Assembly: GCA_964500445.1 (NCBI GenBank)
Contig: CAZCOG010000029.1
Span: 1 to 64,000, forward strand
Direction of reading: 5' to 3'
DNA from: Persicitalea sp964500445
GTDB lineage: Bacteria; Bacteroidota; Bacteroidia; Cytophagales; Spirosomataceae
DNA: 64,000 nucleotides
The stretch's first letter is position 1; the number at the start of each line of letters is the position of its first letter. This document shows positions 51,589-59,265 of the stretch, piece after piece. The notes beneath the pieces are model-generated. The model did not search any database, was not told where the DNA came from, and saw nothing but the letters and a program-made list of their open reading frames with translations. The position numbers were made by a program, and so were the translations under genes.

Positions 51589-51762
51589 GGGAGAACTAAA
51601 CACTCTACAATGAGTCCTAAGTACCTTATTACAGGGTAGTTTGCAAGTACCCGGACAATGGCCGTCTGGCATGAAATCATAGAAAGCCCGATCGTTTTCT
51701 TAATTTGTTCTTACAGTTAATTCTCTTTAGAAAAGTATTTATTACTGCGAACCCGCTAATTC

Positions 51763-53496
51763 ATGAACCCACAACAGAATATCTCCTTACCCAAGCGCCA
51801 TGCCCGCCCGTTTATCGGGGAAGAAATGCACCTTACCGGATGGGAAGACGTGCAGCCTTTTTACGAAGACCTTAAAGAACGCAAGATTAATAATGTCGCC
51901 GATCTTCGGCAGTGGTTTCTGGATCGCAGCGAACTGGAATCCTATTTGTCTGAGAATTTTGCCTGGCGCTACATTCGCCAGACTTGCGATACCGCAAATG
52001 AAGAGTTGGTAAAAGCATTACAATTTTTCATTAGCGAAATACAGCCCAGACTGGCGACCTATGGCAATGATTTGGATAATAAAGCGGCCAATAGCTCTTT
52101 CCTTTCTGAACTGACGGACACGGGCTTCGATATCACGATTCGAAGTATGAAGAAGGCCATCGAAATATTCCGCGATGAAAACGTGCCACTTCAGACTCAG
52201 CTCCAAACCGAGGAGCAGAAATATGGCTCCATTGCCGGAGCGATGACTGTAACGCTGGACGGAGAAGAAATGACTTTGCAAAAAGCGGGCGACCGTCTGT
52301 ATAGTACCGACCGGGATGTAAGGGAAGAAGCCTGGCGAGCCATAAACGAACGCCGCTATCAGGACCACGAGAAGCTGGATAGTCTGCTCAATACCTTGGT
52401 CAAACTACGCGACGAAGTAGGAAAAAACGCGGGCTTTGCCAACTACCGGGACTACATGTTTGCGGCGATGGGGCGCTTTGACTACACACCTCAGGATTGT
52501 TTTGAGTTTCATGTCGCTGTCCGTGAGGCCGTAGTACCTCTGCTGGAAGACATGGCAAAGAAGCGCAAAAGTACCTTACAGTTGGACGCATTACGCCCGT
52601 GGGATACCAAAGTGGATCTTCACGGTCGCCTGCCACTTAAACCCTTCAATAGCAGTGATGAACTTTTGGCCAAAACGATCCGCTGTTTCACACGGCTCGA
52701 CCCCTTTCTGGGCGACTGTCTGCGCATCATGCAACGGATGGGTCATCTTGATCTGGAATCGCGGAAAGGCAAAGCGCCGGGCGGGTACAACTACCCCCTG
52801 GACGAAATCGGCGTTCCTTTTATTTTCATGAATGCGACTTCCAATCTTCGCGATATGGTGACGCTCCTCCACGAAGGTGGTCATGCTGTACACTCGTTTG
52901 TCACCCGCGACCTTGCCCTGAATTCCTTCAAGCACACACCATCGGAAGTAGCCGAGCTTGCCTCCATGTCGATGGAACTGCTGACCATGGATTTTTGGGA
53001 CGAGTTTTTTGATAATGAGGAAGATCTCCGTCGCGCCAAGGTTCAGCATTTGGAGTCTATTATCGAGACACTTCCCTGGGTGGCTACGGTAGATAAATTC
53101 CAGCATTGGCTATACGAAAATCCTGCCCATACCGATGCCGAGCGTACCGAAGCTTGGGTCAGAATTTACAAGGAATTTACGGATTCAGTAATGGACTGGG
53201 AGGGACTGGAAAAATTTCGAGCCTATGGTTGGCAACGCCAATTGCACATTTATCAAGTACCCTTCTACTATATAGAATACGGCATCGCTCAGCTAGGGGC
53301 CATCGGCGTCTGGAAAAACTACCGCGAAAATCCTGAACAAGGATTACAAGGGTACCTTGATGCGTTAAGACTGGGATACACGGCCCCGATCGGTCAGATT
53401 TACGAGGCCGCCCGTGTGCCATTCGATTTTTCCAAAGTACATATTACGGAATTGATGGAGTTTGTCCGAGCGGAACTGGAAGAATTACAGGGGTAG
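51763..53496 (+). CDS. Oligoendopeptidase F-like M3-family metallopeptidase
   Basis: The 577-residue cytosolic enzyme has the zinc motif HEGGH at about 370-374 (LLHEGGHAVHSFV), with the downstream Glu in SEVAELASMSMELLTM. It starts at ATG 51763 and has no signal peptide. It cleaves short peptides as part of protein turnover. It follows the Kai operon after 174 bp and is probably independent. Confidence 0.93.
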   Translation: MNPQQNISLPKRHARPFIGEEMHLTGWEDVQPFYEDLKERKINNVADLRQWFLDRSELESYLSENFAWRYIRQTCDTANEELVKALQFFISEIQPRLATYGNDLDNKAANSSFLSELTDTGFDITIRSMKKAIEIFRDENVPLQTQLQTEEQKYGSIAGAMTVTLDGEEMTLQKAGDRLYSTDRDVREEAWRAINERRYQDHEKLDSLLNTLVKLRDEVGKNAGFANYRDYMFAAMGRFDYTPQDCFEFHVAVREAVVPLLEDMAKKRKSTLQLDALRPWDTKVDLHGRLPLKPFNSSDELLAKTIRCFTRLDPFLGDCLRIMQRMGHLDLESRKGKAPGGYNYPLDEIGVPFIFMNATSNLRDMVTLLHEGGHAVHSFVTRDLALNSFKHTPSEVAELASMSMELLTMDFWDEFFDNEEDLRRAKVQHLESIIETLPWVATVDKFQHWLYENPAHTDAERTEAWVRIYKEFTDSVMDWEGLEKFRAYGWQRQLHIYQVPFYYIEYGIAQLGAIGVWKNYRENPEQGLQGYLDALRLGYTAPIGQIYEAARVPFDFSKVHITELMEFVRAELEELQG

Positions 53497-53535
53497 GGGA
53501 GGTGCGGGAGCCTTCTTTCAATCGAGTCTATATTT

Positions 53536-54009
53536 TTATAGACAATTTTCCTTACGCCTTGTGTCGGTGATGGCAGCGATCTTCCAGCCGCTTTCCGTTT
53601 CGACTAGGGTGAACGCATTTACGCCGCAGTGGCTGAACTTCTCGCCAAGATAGAACTTATAGGGTGCCCAGACAGTTGCCATGGGTCCGTCCACCTGAAC
53701 ATTTAAGTTGTATATTCGTTCGTCCCATACTTCCTGGTGGGGTGTTCCGATGGCTTTCAGGAAACCTGCGATACCATTTTTACTAATTCTGACTTTTCCG
53801 TCGGCGGCCGTTGAAACGGATTGCAGCGTGGCATCAGTGGTAAACGTCTTCGCCACCAGCGATGAGTCACCCGCTTTCATGCCTACGAAAAGCTGAGCCA
53901 CGACTGCTTTCACCTCAGCCTGCTCAGACTGGGCGCGGACATAGGTACTTTCAAATAGTAGAAAGCTAAGACAGAATATTGCGACTGCCGTCAATTGGCC
54001 GAATTTCAT
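53536..54009 (-). CDS. Secreted NTF2-like (SnoaL-type) protein
   Basis: The 157-residue protein has a signal peptide (VAIFCLSFLLFESTYVRAQ). The cone-shaped NTF2 fold is suggested by VAQLFVGMKAGDSSLVAKTF, WAPYKFYLGEKFSHCGVNAF and LVETESGWKIAAITDTRR at the end. Members may bind small molecules or be enzymes; the function is unknown. Confidence 0.8.
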   Translation of the reverse strand: MKFGQLTAVAIFCLSFLLFESTYVRAQSEQAEVKAVVAQLFVGMKAGDSSLVAKTFTTDATLQSVSTAADGKVRISKNGIAGFLKAIGTPHQEVWDERIYNLNVQVDGPMATVWAPYKFYLGEKFSHCGVNAFTLVETESGWKIAAITDTRRKENCL

Positions 54010-54038
54010 ATGAATTGGTATAGCGTTTTTGAATAAGG

Positions 54039-54046
54039 TACCTTTG
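54039..54046 (+). promoter_or_regulatory. -7 promoter element for smpB
   Basis: TACCTTTG matches TAnnTTTG and lies 58 bp before ATG 54105. It sits just ahead of the NTF2-like gene's divergent start. Confidence 0.5.
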
Positions 54047-54104
54047 TTCTTTTTTTGAATAACTCTTGTTCCCGAGACGGGCTGGTAGCCCGTACCACAT
54101 TGCG

Positions 54105-54563
54105 ATGTCTGACAAAATAAATAAAAAGGTCAATATTAAGAATAAGCGTGCTTCGTTCGAGTATTTTTTTCTGGATACTTTCTCGGCGGGTATAGTACTT
54201 ACCGGTACCGAAATCAAGTCCATCCGACAGGGAAAGGTAAACTTTCAGGATGCTTACTGCCTTTTCATGGATGATGAACTTTTCGTGCGTAGTCTGCATA
54301 TCTCTCCCTACACCGAAGGTACCCATTATAATCATGATCCTATTCGGGATCGTAAGTTACTGATGACCAAGAGAGAACTCCGCAAACTGGCCGAAAATAT
54401 GAAGGATCAGGGGCTGACGATTATCCCGACGCGACTTTTTACTAACGAAAGGGGATTGGCCAAAATGGAGATTGCCCTGGCTAAGGGTAAGAAGCTGTAT
54501 GATAAGCGTGACTCAATCAAAGAACGCGACATCAAGCGCGAAACCGATCGGGCCGGATATTAA
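54105..54563 (+). CDS. smpB: SsrA-binding protein SmpB
   Basis: The 152-residue protein starts at ATG 54105 (MSDKINKKVNIKNKRASFEY); the upstream open frame has a TTG start and no similarity. GTEIKSIRQGKVNFQDAYC, FVRSLHISPYTEGTHYNHDP and RKLLMTKRELRKLAENMK are the family signature. It binds tmRNA and brings it to stalled ribosomes. tmRNA itself was not found in the window. Confidence 0.97.
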   Translation: MSDKINKKVNIKNKRASFEYFFLDTFSAGIVLTGTEIKSIRQGKVNFQDAYCLFMDDELFVRSLHISPYTEGTHYNHDPIRDRKLLMTKRELRKLAENMKDQGLTIIPTRLFTNERGLAKMEIALAKGKKLYDKRDSIKERDIKRETDRAGY

Positions 54564-54666
54564 ATTTTAGGCTTCTTACAAAATTTTATTAACATTTAAA
54601 GCCCATTTGGCGTTAGTATGAGGTATATTTTTTAAATTGCCGGAAAGAATTACCAAGCATATCCCT

Positions 54667-55179
54667 ATGGGCAGGAAAGTTTTGGTCCTCAATCAGGATT
54701 ACAGTGCGCTGAGTGTATGTTCCGTACCGAAGGCTTTCCTATTGGTGTATATGCAAAAGGCTGACCTGGTCGCCCATTCCCCTACGCATGTACTTCGCAC
54801 TGTAAGCGAAGCCTACCCTATGCCCACCGTAGTTCGTCTGCGCCGTTATATCCATCTGCCTTACCGGGGGGTAATGATGACCCGCCAGAATATTTTCAAG
54901 CGTGATGGAAACCGCTGCCAATATTGTGGTACTCACGACAATCTTACACTTGATCACGTGCTCCCCAAGTCGCGTGGTGGCAAAACCAACTGGGACAATC
55001 TGGCCACGGCCTGCAAGCGCTGCAATTCCCGTAAAGGTGACTACACGCCCGAGGAAGCCGCCATGCCGCTGAGACAACGGCCGTTCCGTCCTTCTTTTCT
55101 TATGTTTATCCGGGACCTGTCGGGTACCGTTGATGAGGGGTGGCTGCCCTATCTGGGAGCCAAGGAAGTCGCTTACTGA
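54667..55179 (+). CDS. HNH endonuclease
   Basis: The 170-residue protein starts at ATG 54667 (MGRKVLVLNQDYSALSVCSV); an upstream TTG is in frame. The HNH/zinc core is CQYCGTHDNLTLDHVLPKSRGG followed by NWDNLATACKRCNSRKGDY, with two CxxC pairs and the central DH...N...H-like residues. The VLVLNQDYSPL-type start is typical of a widespread chromosomal HNH group of unknown role. There is no homing or phage context. Confidence 0.88.
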   Translation: MGRKVLVLNQDYSALSVCSVPKAFLLVYMQKADLVAHSPTHVLRTVSEAYPMPTVVRLRRYIHLPYRGVMMTRQNIFKRDGNRCQYCGTHDNLTLDHVLPKSRGGKTNWDNLATACKRCNSRKGDYTPEEAAMPLRQRPFRPSFLMFIRDLSGTVDEGWLPYLGAKEVAY

Positions 55180-55231
55180 TACATTATTTCTGCAAAAGTT
55201 GTGTTGAAGGGGTTTGTTTTAAAAAAAACAT

Positions 55232-55239
55232 TACCTTTG
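55232..55239 (+). promoter_or_regulatory. -7 promoter element for rpsA
   Basis: TACCTTTG matches TAnnTTTG; a TTTG at 55213 lies 15 bp upstream, somewhat close for a -33 element. The start codon of rpsA is at 55333. Confidence 0.55.
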
Positions 55240-55332
55240 CGGTCTGTTTTCCAAAAAAAGTTTCGTTTTTCATCAATTTCAGCCCATTCGTCCGGGGGCT
55301 GATGTATTTCAGGGCGGTTCTTCTCATTATTT

Positions 55333-57483
55333 ATGGCAAAAATTAAGAAAGATTTAGTGGTTCCCGATTTTAACTGGGAAACGGCTGACGACAAGGGTTT
55401 TGGTACGGGTTATTCCGACGCGGATCGCACGCGACTGGAAGAAATGTACGGCGACACGATTTCTCCCATCCAGGAGAAAGAAGTATTGAAAGGCTCGGTG
55501 GTAGGTATCACCGATCGTGAAGTGATTTTGAACATCGGCTTTAAGTCTGATGGTATCGTGTCTTCTAATGAATTCCGCGACCTGCCCGACCTGAAAATTG
55601 GCGACGAGGTTGAGGTATACGTAGAAACCCAGGAGGATGCCAATGGCCAGTTGATCCTTTCGCGTAAGAAAGCAAAAGTAATCACGGCCTGGAATAATAT
55701 TCAGGAATCGTTCGACGGCGACAAAATAATGGACGCCACTGTGAAGCGCCGCACCAAAGGTGGCCTGATCGTGGACGTTTACGGAATCGAGGCATTCTTG
55801 CCCGGTTCACAAATCGACGTGAAGCCCATTCGTGATTTCGACGTCTTCGTTGGTAAGCGGATGGAAGTGAAAGTTGTGAAAATCAACCACGCTAATGACA
55901 ACGTGGTAGTTTCGCACAAAATATTGATTGAGAAAGATCTCGAGGCTCAGCGTCAGTTGATCCTCAACAATCTTGAGAAAGGTCAGGTACTGGAAGGTAT
56001 CATCAAGAACATGACCAACTTCGGTGCATTCATCGACCTTGGTGGTGTAGACGGTCTGTTGCACATCACGGATATCTCGTGGGGCCGGATCGGTCATCCG
56101 TCCGACGTACTGTCATTGGATCAGAAAATGAATGTTGTAGTATTGGACTTCGACGAAGCCAAGAAGCGCATCTCATTGGGCTTGAAACAGCTGCAAGCCC
56201 ATCCATGGGACTCCCTGCCCGAAGATATGGGTGTGGGCACCAAAGTGAAGGGACGTATTGTCAATGTAGCTGATTACGGCGCGTTCCTTGAAATTATTCC
56301 GGGTGTAGAAGGTTTGATTCACGTATCCGAAATGTCGTGGTCTCAGCATCTGCGCAACCCACAGGAATTTCTGAAAGTCAATGATGAACTGGATGCTGTA
56401 ATCCTGACAATGGACCTCAATGATCGTAAGATGTCACTGGGTATCAAGCAACTCACCGAAGATCCATGGACGCAGGATTCATTGCAGGAAAAATACGCTA
56501 TCGGTAGCCGTCACACGGGTATTGTTCGTAACCTCACTAACTTTGGGCTGTTCCTCGAACTGGAAGAAGGTATTGATGGACTGGTACACGTATCCGACCT
56601 TTCGTGGACTAAAAAGATCAAGCATCCTTCTGACTTTATAAAAGTAGGTGAAAATCTTGATGTGGTAGTACTTGAACTGGACGCTGCCAATCGTCGTCTG
56701 GCTCTTGGCCACAAGCAACTGGAAGAAAATCCCTGGGATACTTTTGAGACGCTGTTTGTTCCAGGTTCAGTACATCGCTGCACAGTACTCTTCAAGGGTG
56801 ATAAGTTTGCAACGCTCGAATTACCTTATGGTATTGAGGGCATCGTAGCCATCAAGAATCTGGCGAAAGAAGATGGATCTATGCCTGAAATAGGCGAAAG
56901 TCTTGACTTCATGGTGCTGGAGTACTCGAAAGAAGAAAAGAAAATTGTGTTGTCACACACCAAAGTGTGGCAGGGAGGAACGGTAGAAGCAAAAGCTTCA
57001 AAGAAGTCGTCGAAATCGACAGCCAGTACTTCTTCCAGTTCCACTTCCAGCCAGGGTAGTGAAAGCGACAAGACTACGTTCGGGGATCTGGACGTACTGT
57101 CGGCTCTGAAAGAGCAGATGGAAGGCTCGGAGCAAAAAGGCAAGAACTCTACTAAAAAGGAGGAAAAACCCAATGATGATCCACGGAAAACAGCTACGGC
57201 TGAAGAAGTGATAGAGAAGCCACTTAGCGAGGAGGTAGAGGCTGATGCTGAAGCCGCCATTGCTAAGGCAGATATCAATCCCGTGGCCAACAAGCTGGAC
57301 GCTAAGATTGCCGAAGCCAAAGCGGAAAACTCAGAGTCTGCCGAAACACCGGAAGCTGAACCCGCAGCTGAAGAAACGACTACTGACGTAGAAAAAATGA
57401 ATGCCGAGAAAGTAGCGGAAGCCGAAGAAGAAATGGCCGAAGCGAAAACGGATGAGGTGAAAGCCGAAAAAGAAGAAAAATAA
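55333..57483 (+). CDS. rpsA: Small ribosomal subunit protein S1
   Basis: The 716-residue protein starts at ATG 55333. About six S1 RNA-binding domains can be seen (GSVVGITDREVILNIGFKSD, GIIKNMTNFGAFIDLGGVDG, GRIVNVADYGAFLEIIPGVE, GIVRNLTNFGLFLELEEGID and so on). From about residue 545 onward it has a long Ala/Glu/Lys-rich charged tail without predicted folds, which is longer than in E. coli S1 (557 residues). It helps mRNA bind the 30S subunit, important in Bacteroidota, where Shine-Dalgarno sequences are rare. Confidence 0.96.
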   Translation: MAKIKKDLVVPDFNWETADDKGFGTGYSDADRTRLEEMYGDTISPIQEKEVLKGSVVGITDREVILNIGFKSDGIVSSNEFRDLPDLKIGDEVEVYVETQEDANGQLILSRKKAKVITAWNNIQESFDGDKIMDATVKRRTKGGLIVDVYGIEAFLPGSQIDVKPIRDFDVFVGKRMEVKVVKINHANDNVVVSHKILIEKDLEAQRQLILNNLEKGQVLEGIIKNMTNFGAFIDLGGVDGLLHITDISWGRIGHPSDVLSLDQKMNVVVLDFDEAKKRISLGLKQLQAHPWDSLPEDMGVGTKVKGRIVNVADYGAFLEIIPGVEGLIHVSEMSWSQHLRNPQEFLKVNDELDAVILTMDLNDRKMSLGIKQLTEDPWTQDSLQEKYAIGSRHTGIVRNLTNFGLFLELEEGIDGLVHVSDLSWTKKIKHPSDFIKVGENLDVVVLELDAANRRLALGHKQLEENPWDTFETLFVPGSVHRCTVLFKGDKFATLELPYGIEGIVAIKNLAKEDGSMPEIGESLDFMVLEYSKEEKKIVLSHTKVWQGGTVEAKASKKSSKSTASTSSSSTSSQGSESDKTTFGDLDVLSALKEQMEGSEQKGKNSTKKEEKPNDDPRKTATAEEVIEKPLSEEVEADAEAAIAKADINPVANKLDAKIAEAKAENSESAETPEAEPAAEETTTDVEKMNAEKVAEAEEEMAEAKTDEVKAEKEEK

Positions 57484-57506
57484 GCGGATAGCATCCGAAT
57501 AATTTC

Positions 57507-57557
57507 TAAATTTGCCTTCCGGTAGCGGGCGAAAGCGGGCGACCGGATGGCAAATTT
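57507..57557 (+). promoter_or_regulatory. Promoter -7 element within a long inverted repeat abutting tRNA-Cys
   Basis: TAAATTTG (57507-57514) matches TAnnTTTG and would start transcription some 35 bases before the tRNA. The same region is the left arm of an inverted repeat: AAATTTGCC (57508-57516), one T, then TCCGGT (57518-57523), against ACCGGA (57542-57547), one T, then GGCAAATTT (57549-57557). The right arm ends on the base before the tRNA. The loop holds two copies of GCGGGCG. It may be the rpsA terminator or a control element. Confidence 0.5.
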
Positions 57558-57628
57558 GGTTCCGTGGCCGAGTGGCTAGGCAGAGGTCTGCAAAACCTCG
57601 TACAGCGGTTCGAATCCGCTCGGAACCT
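57558..57628 (+). tRNA. tRNA-Cys (GCA)
   Basis: The acceptor stem GGTTCCG (57558-57564) pairs with CGGAACC (57621-57627), plus discriminator T at 57628. The anticodon stem GAGGT/ACCTC encloses the loop CTGCAAA with anticodon GCA at 57590-57592. The T arm contains GGTTCGAATCC. CCA is not encoded. 71 bases. Confidence 0.96.
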
Positions 57629-57656
57629 CACCACAAGTTAAGTTACAGAGATTGGA

Positions 57657-57711
57657 AAAATACCATTTGTAAAAGTCAAAACAATTGGCTCATACAAATG
57701 GTATTTTTTTG
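57657..57711 (+). terminator. Terminator downstream of tRNA-Cys
   Basis: AAATACCATTTGT (57658-57670) pairs with ACAAATGGTATTT (57694-57706), a 13-bp stem with a 23-base loop, followed by further Ts. Confidence 0.85.
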
Positions 57712-57821
57712 TGATAAGCAGATCAGAACGCTGAATATTGGGCTTTTTTGCGGTATTGATAGTTCTTTCAGCTTAGAAAAAGTATAAATAGATGGGTCTG
57801 GCAAAATATAGCCCAAATCCT

Positions 57822-57852
57822 TTTGTGGATAAAAAATCGTGGAGTAGATTTG
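57822..57852 (+). promoter_or_regulatory. Promoter of the alternative complex III operon
   Basis: TTTG (57822-57825), 19 bp, then TAGATTTG (57845-57852) is a textbook Bacteroidota promoter. The actA start codon is 84 bp downstream. Confidence 0.75.
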
Positions 57853-57935
57853 CGCGTTGATTCGGCGCAGATACCTAAAAAACGATCATACCGGTAGCGA
57901 AGAAGACCTTTTTTAAGAAAAAATCACCCCTTGAA

Positions 57936-59156
57936 ATGAAACGATTTATTACAGGACTGCTACTTTTCTGTCTTCCCTTGTTGACCCTCGCGCAGGACCC
58001 TGCACCAGCGGGCGATGCTGCAAGTGGCGACGCAGCTAAAGGCGAAACTATCTTTAAACAAAACTGTGCCAGTTGTCATAATACCTCCGCCGAAAAGTCG
58101 GTAGGGCCTGGTCTGAAAGGCGTACAGCAACGGCACGACTTCCCTTGGCTGGTCAAATGGATTCACAATTCGCAGGCAATGATTGCAGCGGGTGATCCAG
58201 CAGCTGTGGCTCTATATAAGCAATATAATCAGGCCCAAATGACTAGCTTTCCCAACTTGTCAGAGGATGATATCAAAAATATTCTGGCTTATGTAGAGGA
58301 GGCTAACGCGGCTCCAGCGGCGGCGGCAGGTGCTCCGGCAGCGGCTGGCGCAGCGGTCGCGCAATCCGGCGCCCCGTCTGATCTTTTCGTGTTAGTATTG
58401 GTTGCGCTTTTAGTAGTGATGCTGCTTGTGCTTGGCGTTTTGTTGGTCGTTGTAACGCTCCTTTCCAAAGCAGTGAGCGGAGATGCAGCAGCAGGCCAAA
58501 CAGGTACTCCTTTTATGGAGCGACTAAAAGGTACGCTGACTAAGACGGCCAATAATCCGGCAATTCGGTCAGCGACAATTTGGGTATTTGTTTTATTAGT
58601 TACCAAAGCTCTCATTGACGGAGCCTTTAATGTAGGCGTGCACCAGGGATATGCGCCAAAGCAACCTATTGCTTACTCGCACAAATTGCACGCCGGGGAG
58701 TACAAGATTGACTGTAACTATTGTCATACGGGTGCCAACCGCAGCCGCTCGGCCCACATTCCTTCGGCCAATATTTGTATGAACTGCCATGGCGTGATTA
58801 AAAAAGAGTCACCCGAGATTCAGAAAATCTATGCAGCCATTGAGAATAATCAACCCATTGAATGGGTACGTGTTCACAACTTGCCGGATTTTGCTTACTT
58901 TAACCATGCCCAGCATGTGAATGTGGGCGGATTGGAATGTCAACAATGCCACGGTGAAATTCAGAACATGGAGGTCGTGGAACAACGCTCATCGCTCACG
59001 ATGGGCTGGTGTATCGATTGCCACCGTAAGACAGACGTCAATACTAAAGGCAATGCTTACTACGACAAGCTCGTACAGGTACACAATGAGGGTAGCAAGG
59101 AAAACCTGAAGGTAGCTGACATTGGCGGCCTGGAATGCTCAAAGTGCCACTATTAA
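57936..59156 (+). CDS. actA: Alternative complex III subunit ActA with fused cytochrome c domain
   Basis: The 406-residue protein has a signal peptide (FITGLLLFCLPLLTLAQ). A class I cytochrome c domain with CASCH comes first (about 30-130), then an Ala-rich linker, a transmembrane helix (LFVLVLVALLVVMLLVLGVLL), a second membrane-associated segment (TIWVFVLLVTKALIDGAF) and a pentaheme part with CNYCH, CMNCH, CQQCH, CIDCH and CSKCH, giving six CxxCH motifs. In the complex this subunit takes electrons from the quinol oxidation site. The first heme domain is fused here rather than separate. It opens the ActA-B-C-D operon. Confidence 0.92.
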   Translation: MKRFITGLLLFCLPLLTLAQDPAPAGDAASGDAAKGETIFKQNCASCHNTSAEKSVGPGLKGVQQRHDFPWLVKWIHNSQAMIAAGDPAAVALYKQYNQAQMTSFPNLSEDDIKNILAYVEEANAAPAAAAGAPAAAGAAVAQSGAPSDLFVLVLVALLVVMLLVLGVLLVVVTLLSKAVSGDAAAGQTGTPFMERLKGTLTKTANNPAIRSATIWVFVLLVTKALIDGAFNVGVHQGYAPKQPIAYSHKLHAGEYKIDCNYCHTGANRSRSAHIPSANICMNCHGVIKKESPEIQKIYAAIENNQPIEWVRVHNLPDFAYFNHAQHVNVGGLECQQCHGEIQNMEVVEQRSSLTMGWCIDCHRKTDVNTKGNAYYDKLVQVHNEGSKENLKVADIGGLECSKCHY

Positions 59157-59265
59157 TTCAGTTGAGTGTTAACCATGAAAGTTATTTATAGTCAGGCTGT
59201 ACAGAATAAGAAGTAGACCCAGCCCGATAATAATTCCAAAAGAGAGATTCGTATAGAACAGTTTT

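Larger units (their letters stand above)
57629..57935 (+). other. Non-coding gap between tRNA-Cys and actA
   Basis: This 307-bp stretch holds a strong terminator (57657-57711) and the actA promoter (57822-57852). An open frame covering the tRNA and this gap (57512-57787) is not a gene, because it runs through the tRNA. Confidence 0.7.

Noticed and set aside
54667..55179. HNH nuclease as part of a defence or homing system
   Set aside because: It belongs to a common chromosomal HNH group and is flanked by smpB and rpsA, with no defence partners.
56826..57494. Ser/Ala-rich open frame antisense to the rpsA 3' end
   Set aside because: Artefact of the Ala/Glu/Lys-rich tail read backwards.
57512..57787. 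Open frame running through tRNA-Cys
   Set aside because: It includes the whole tRNA and the terminator hairpin.
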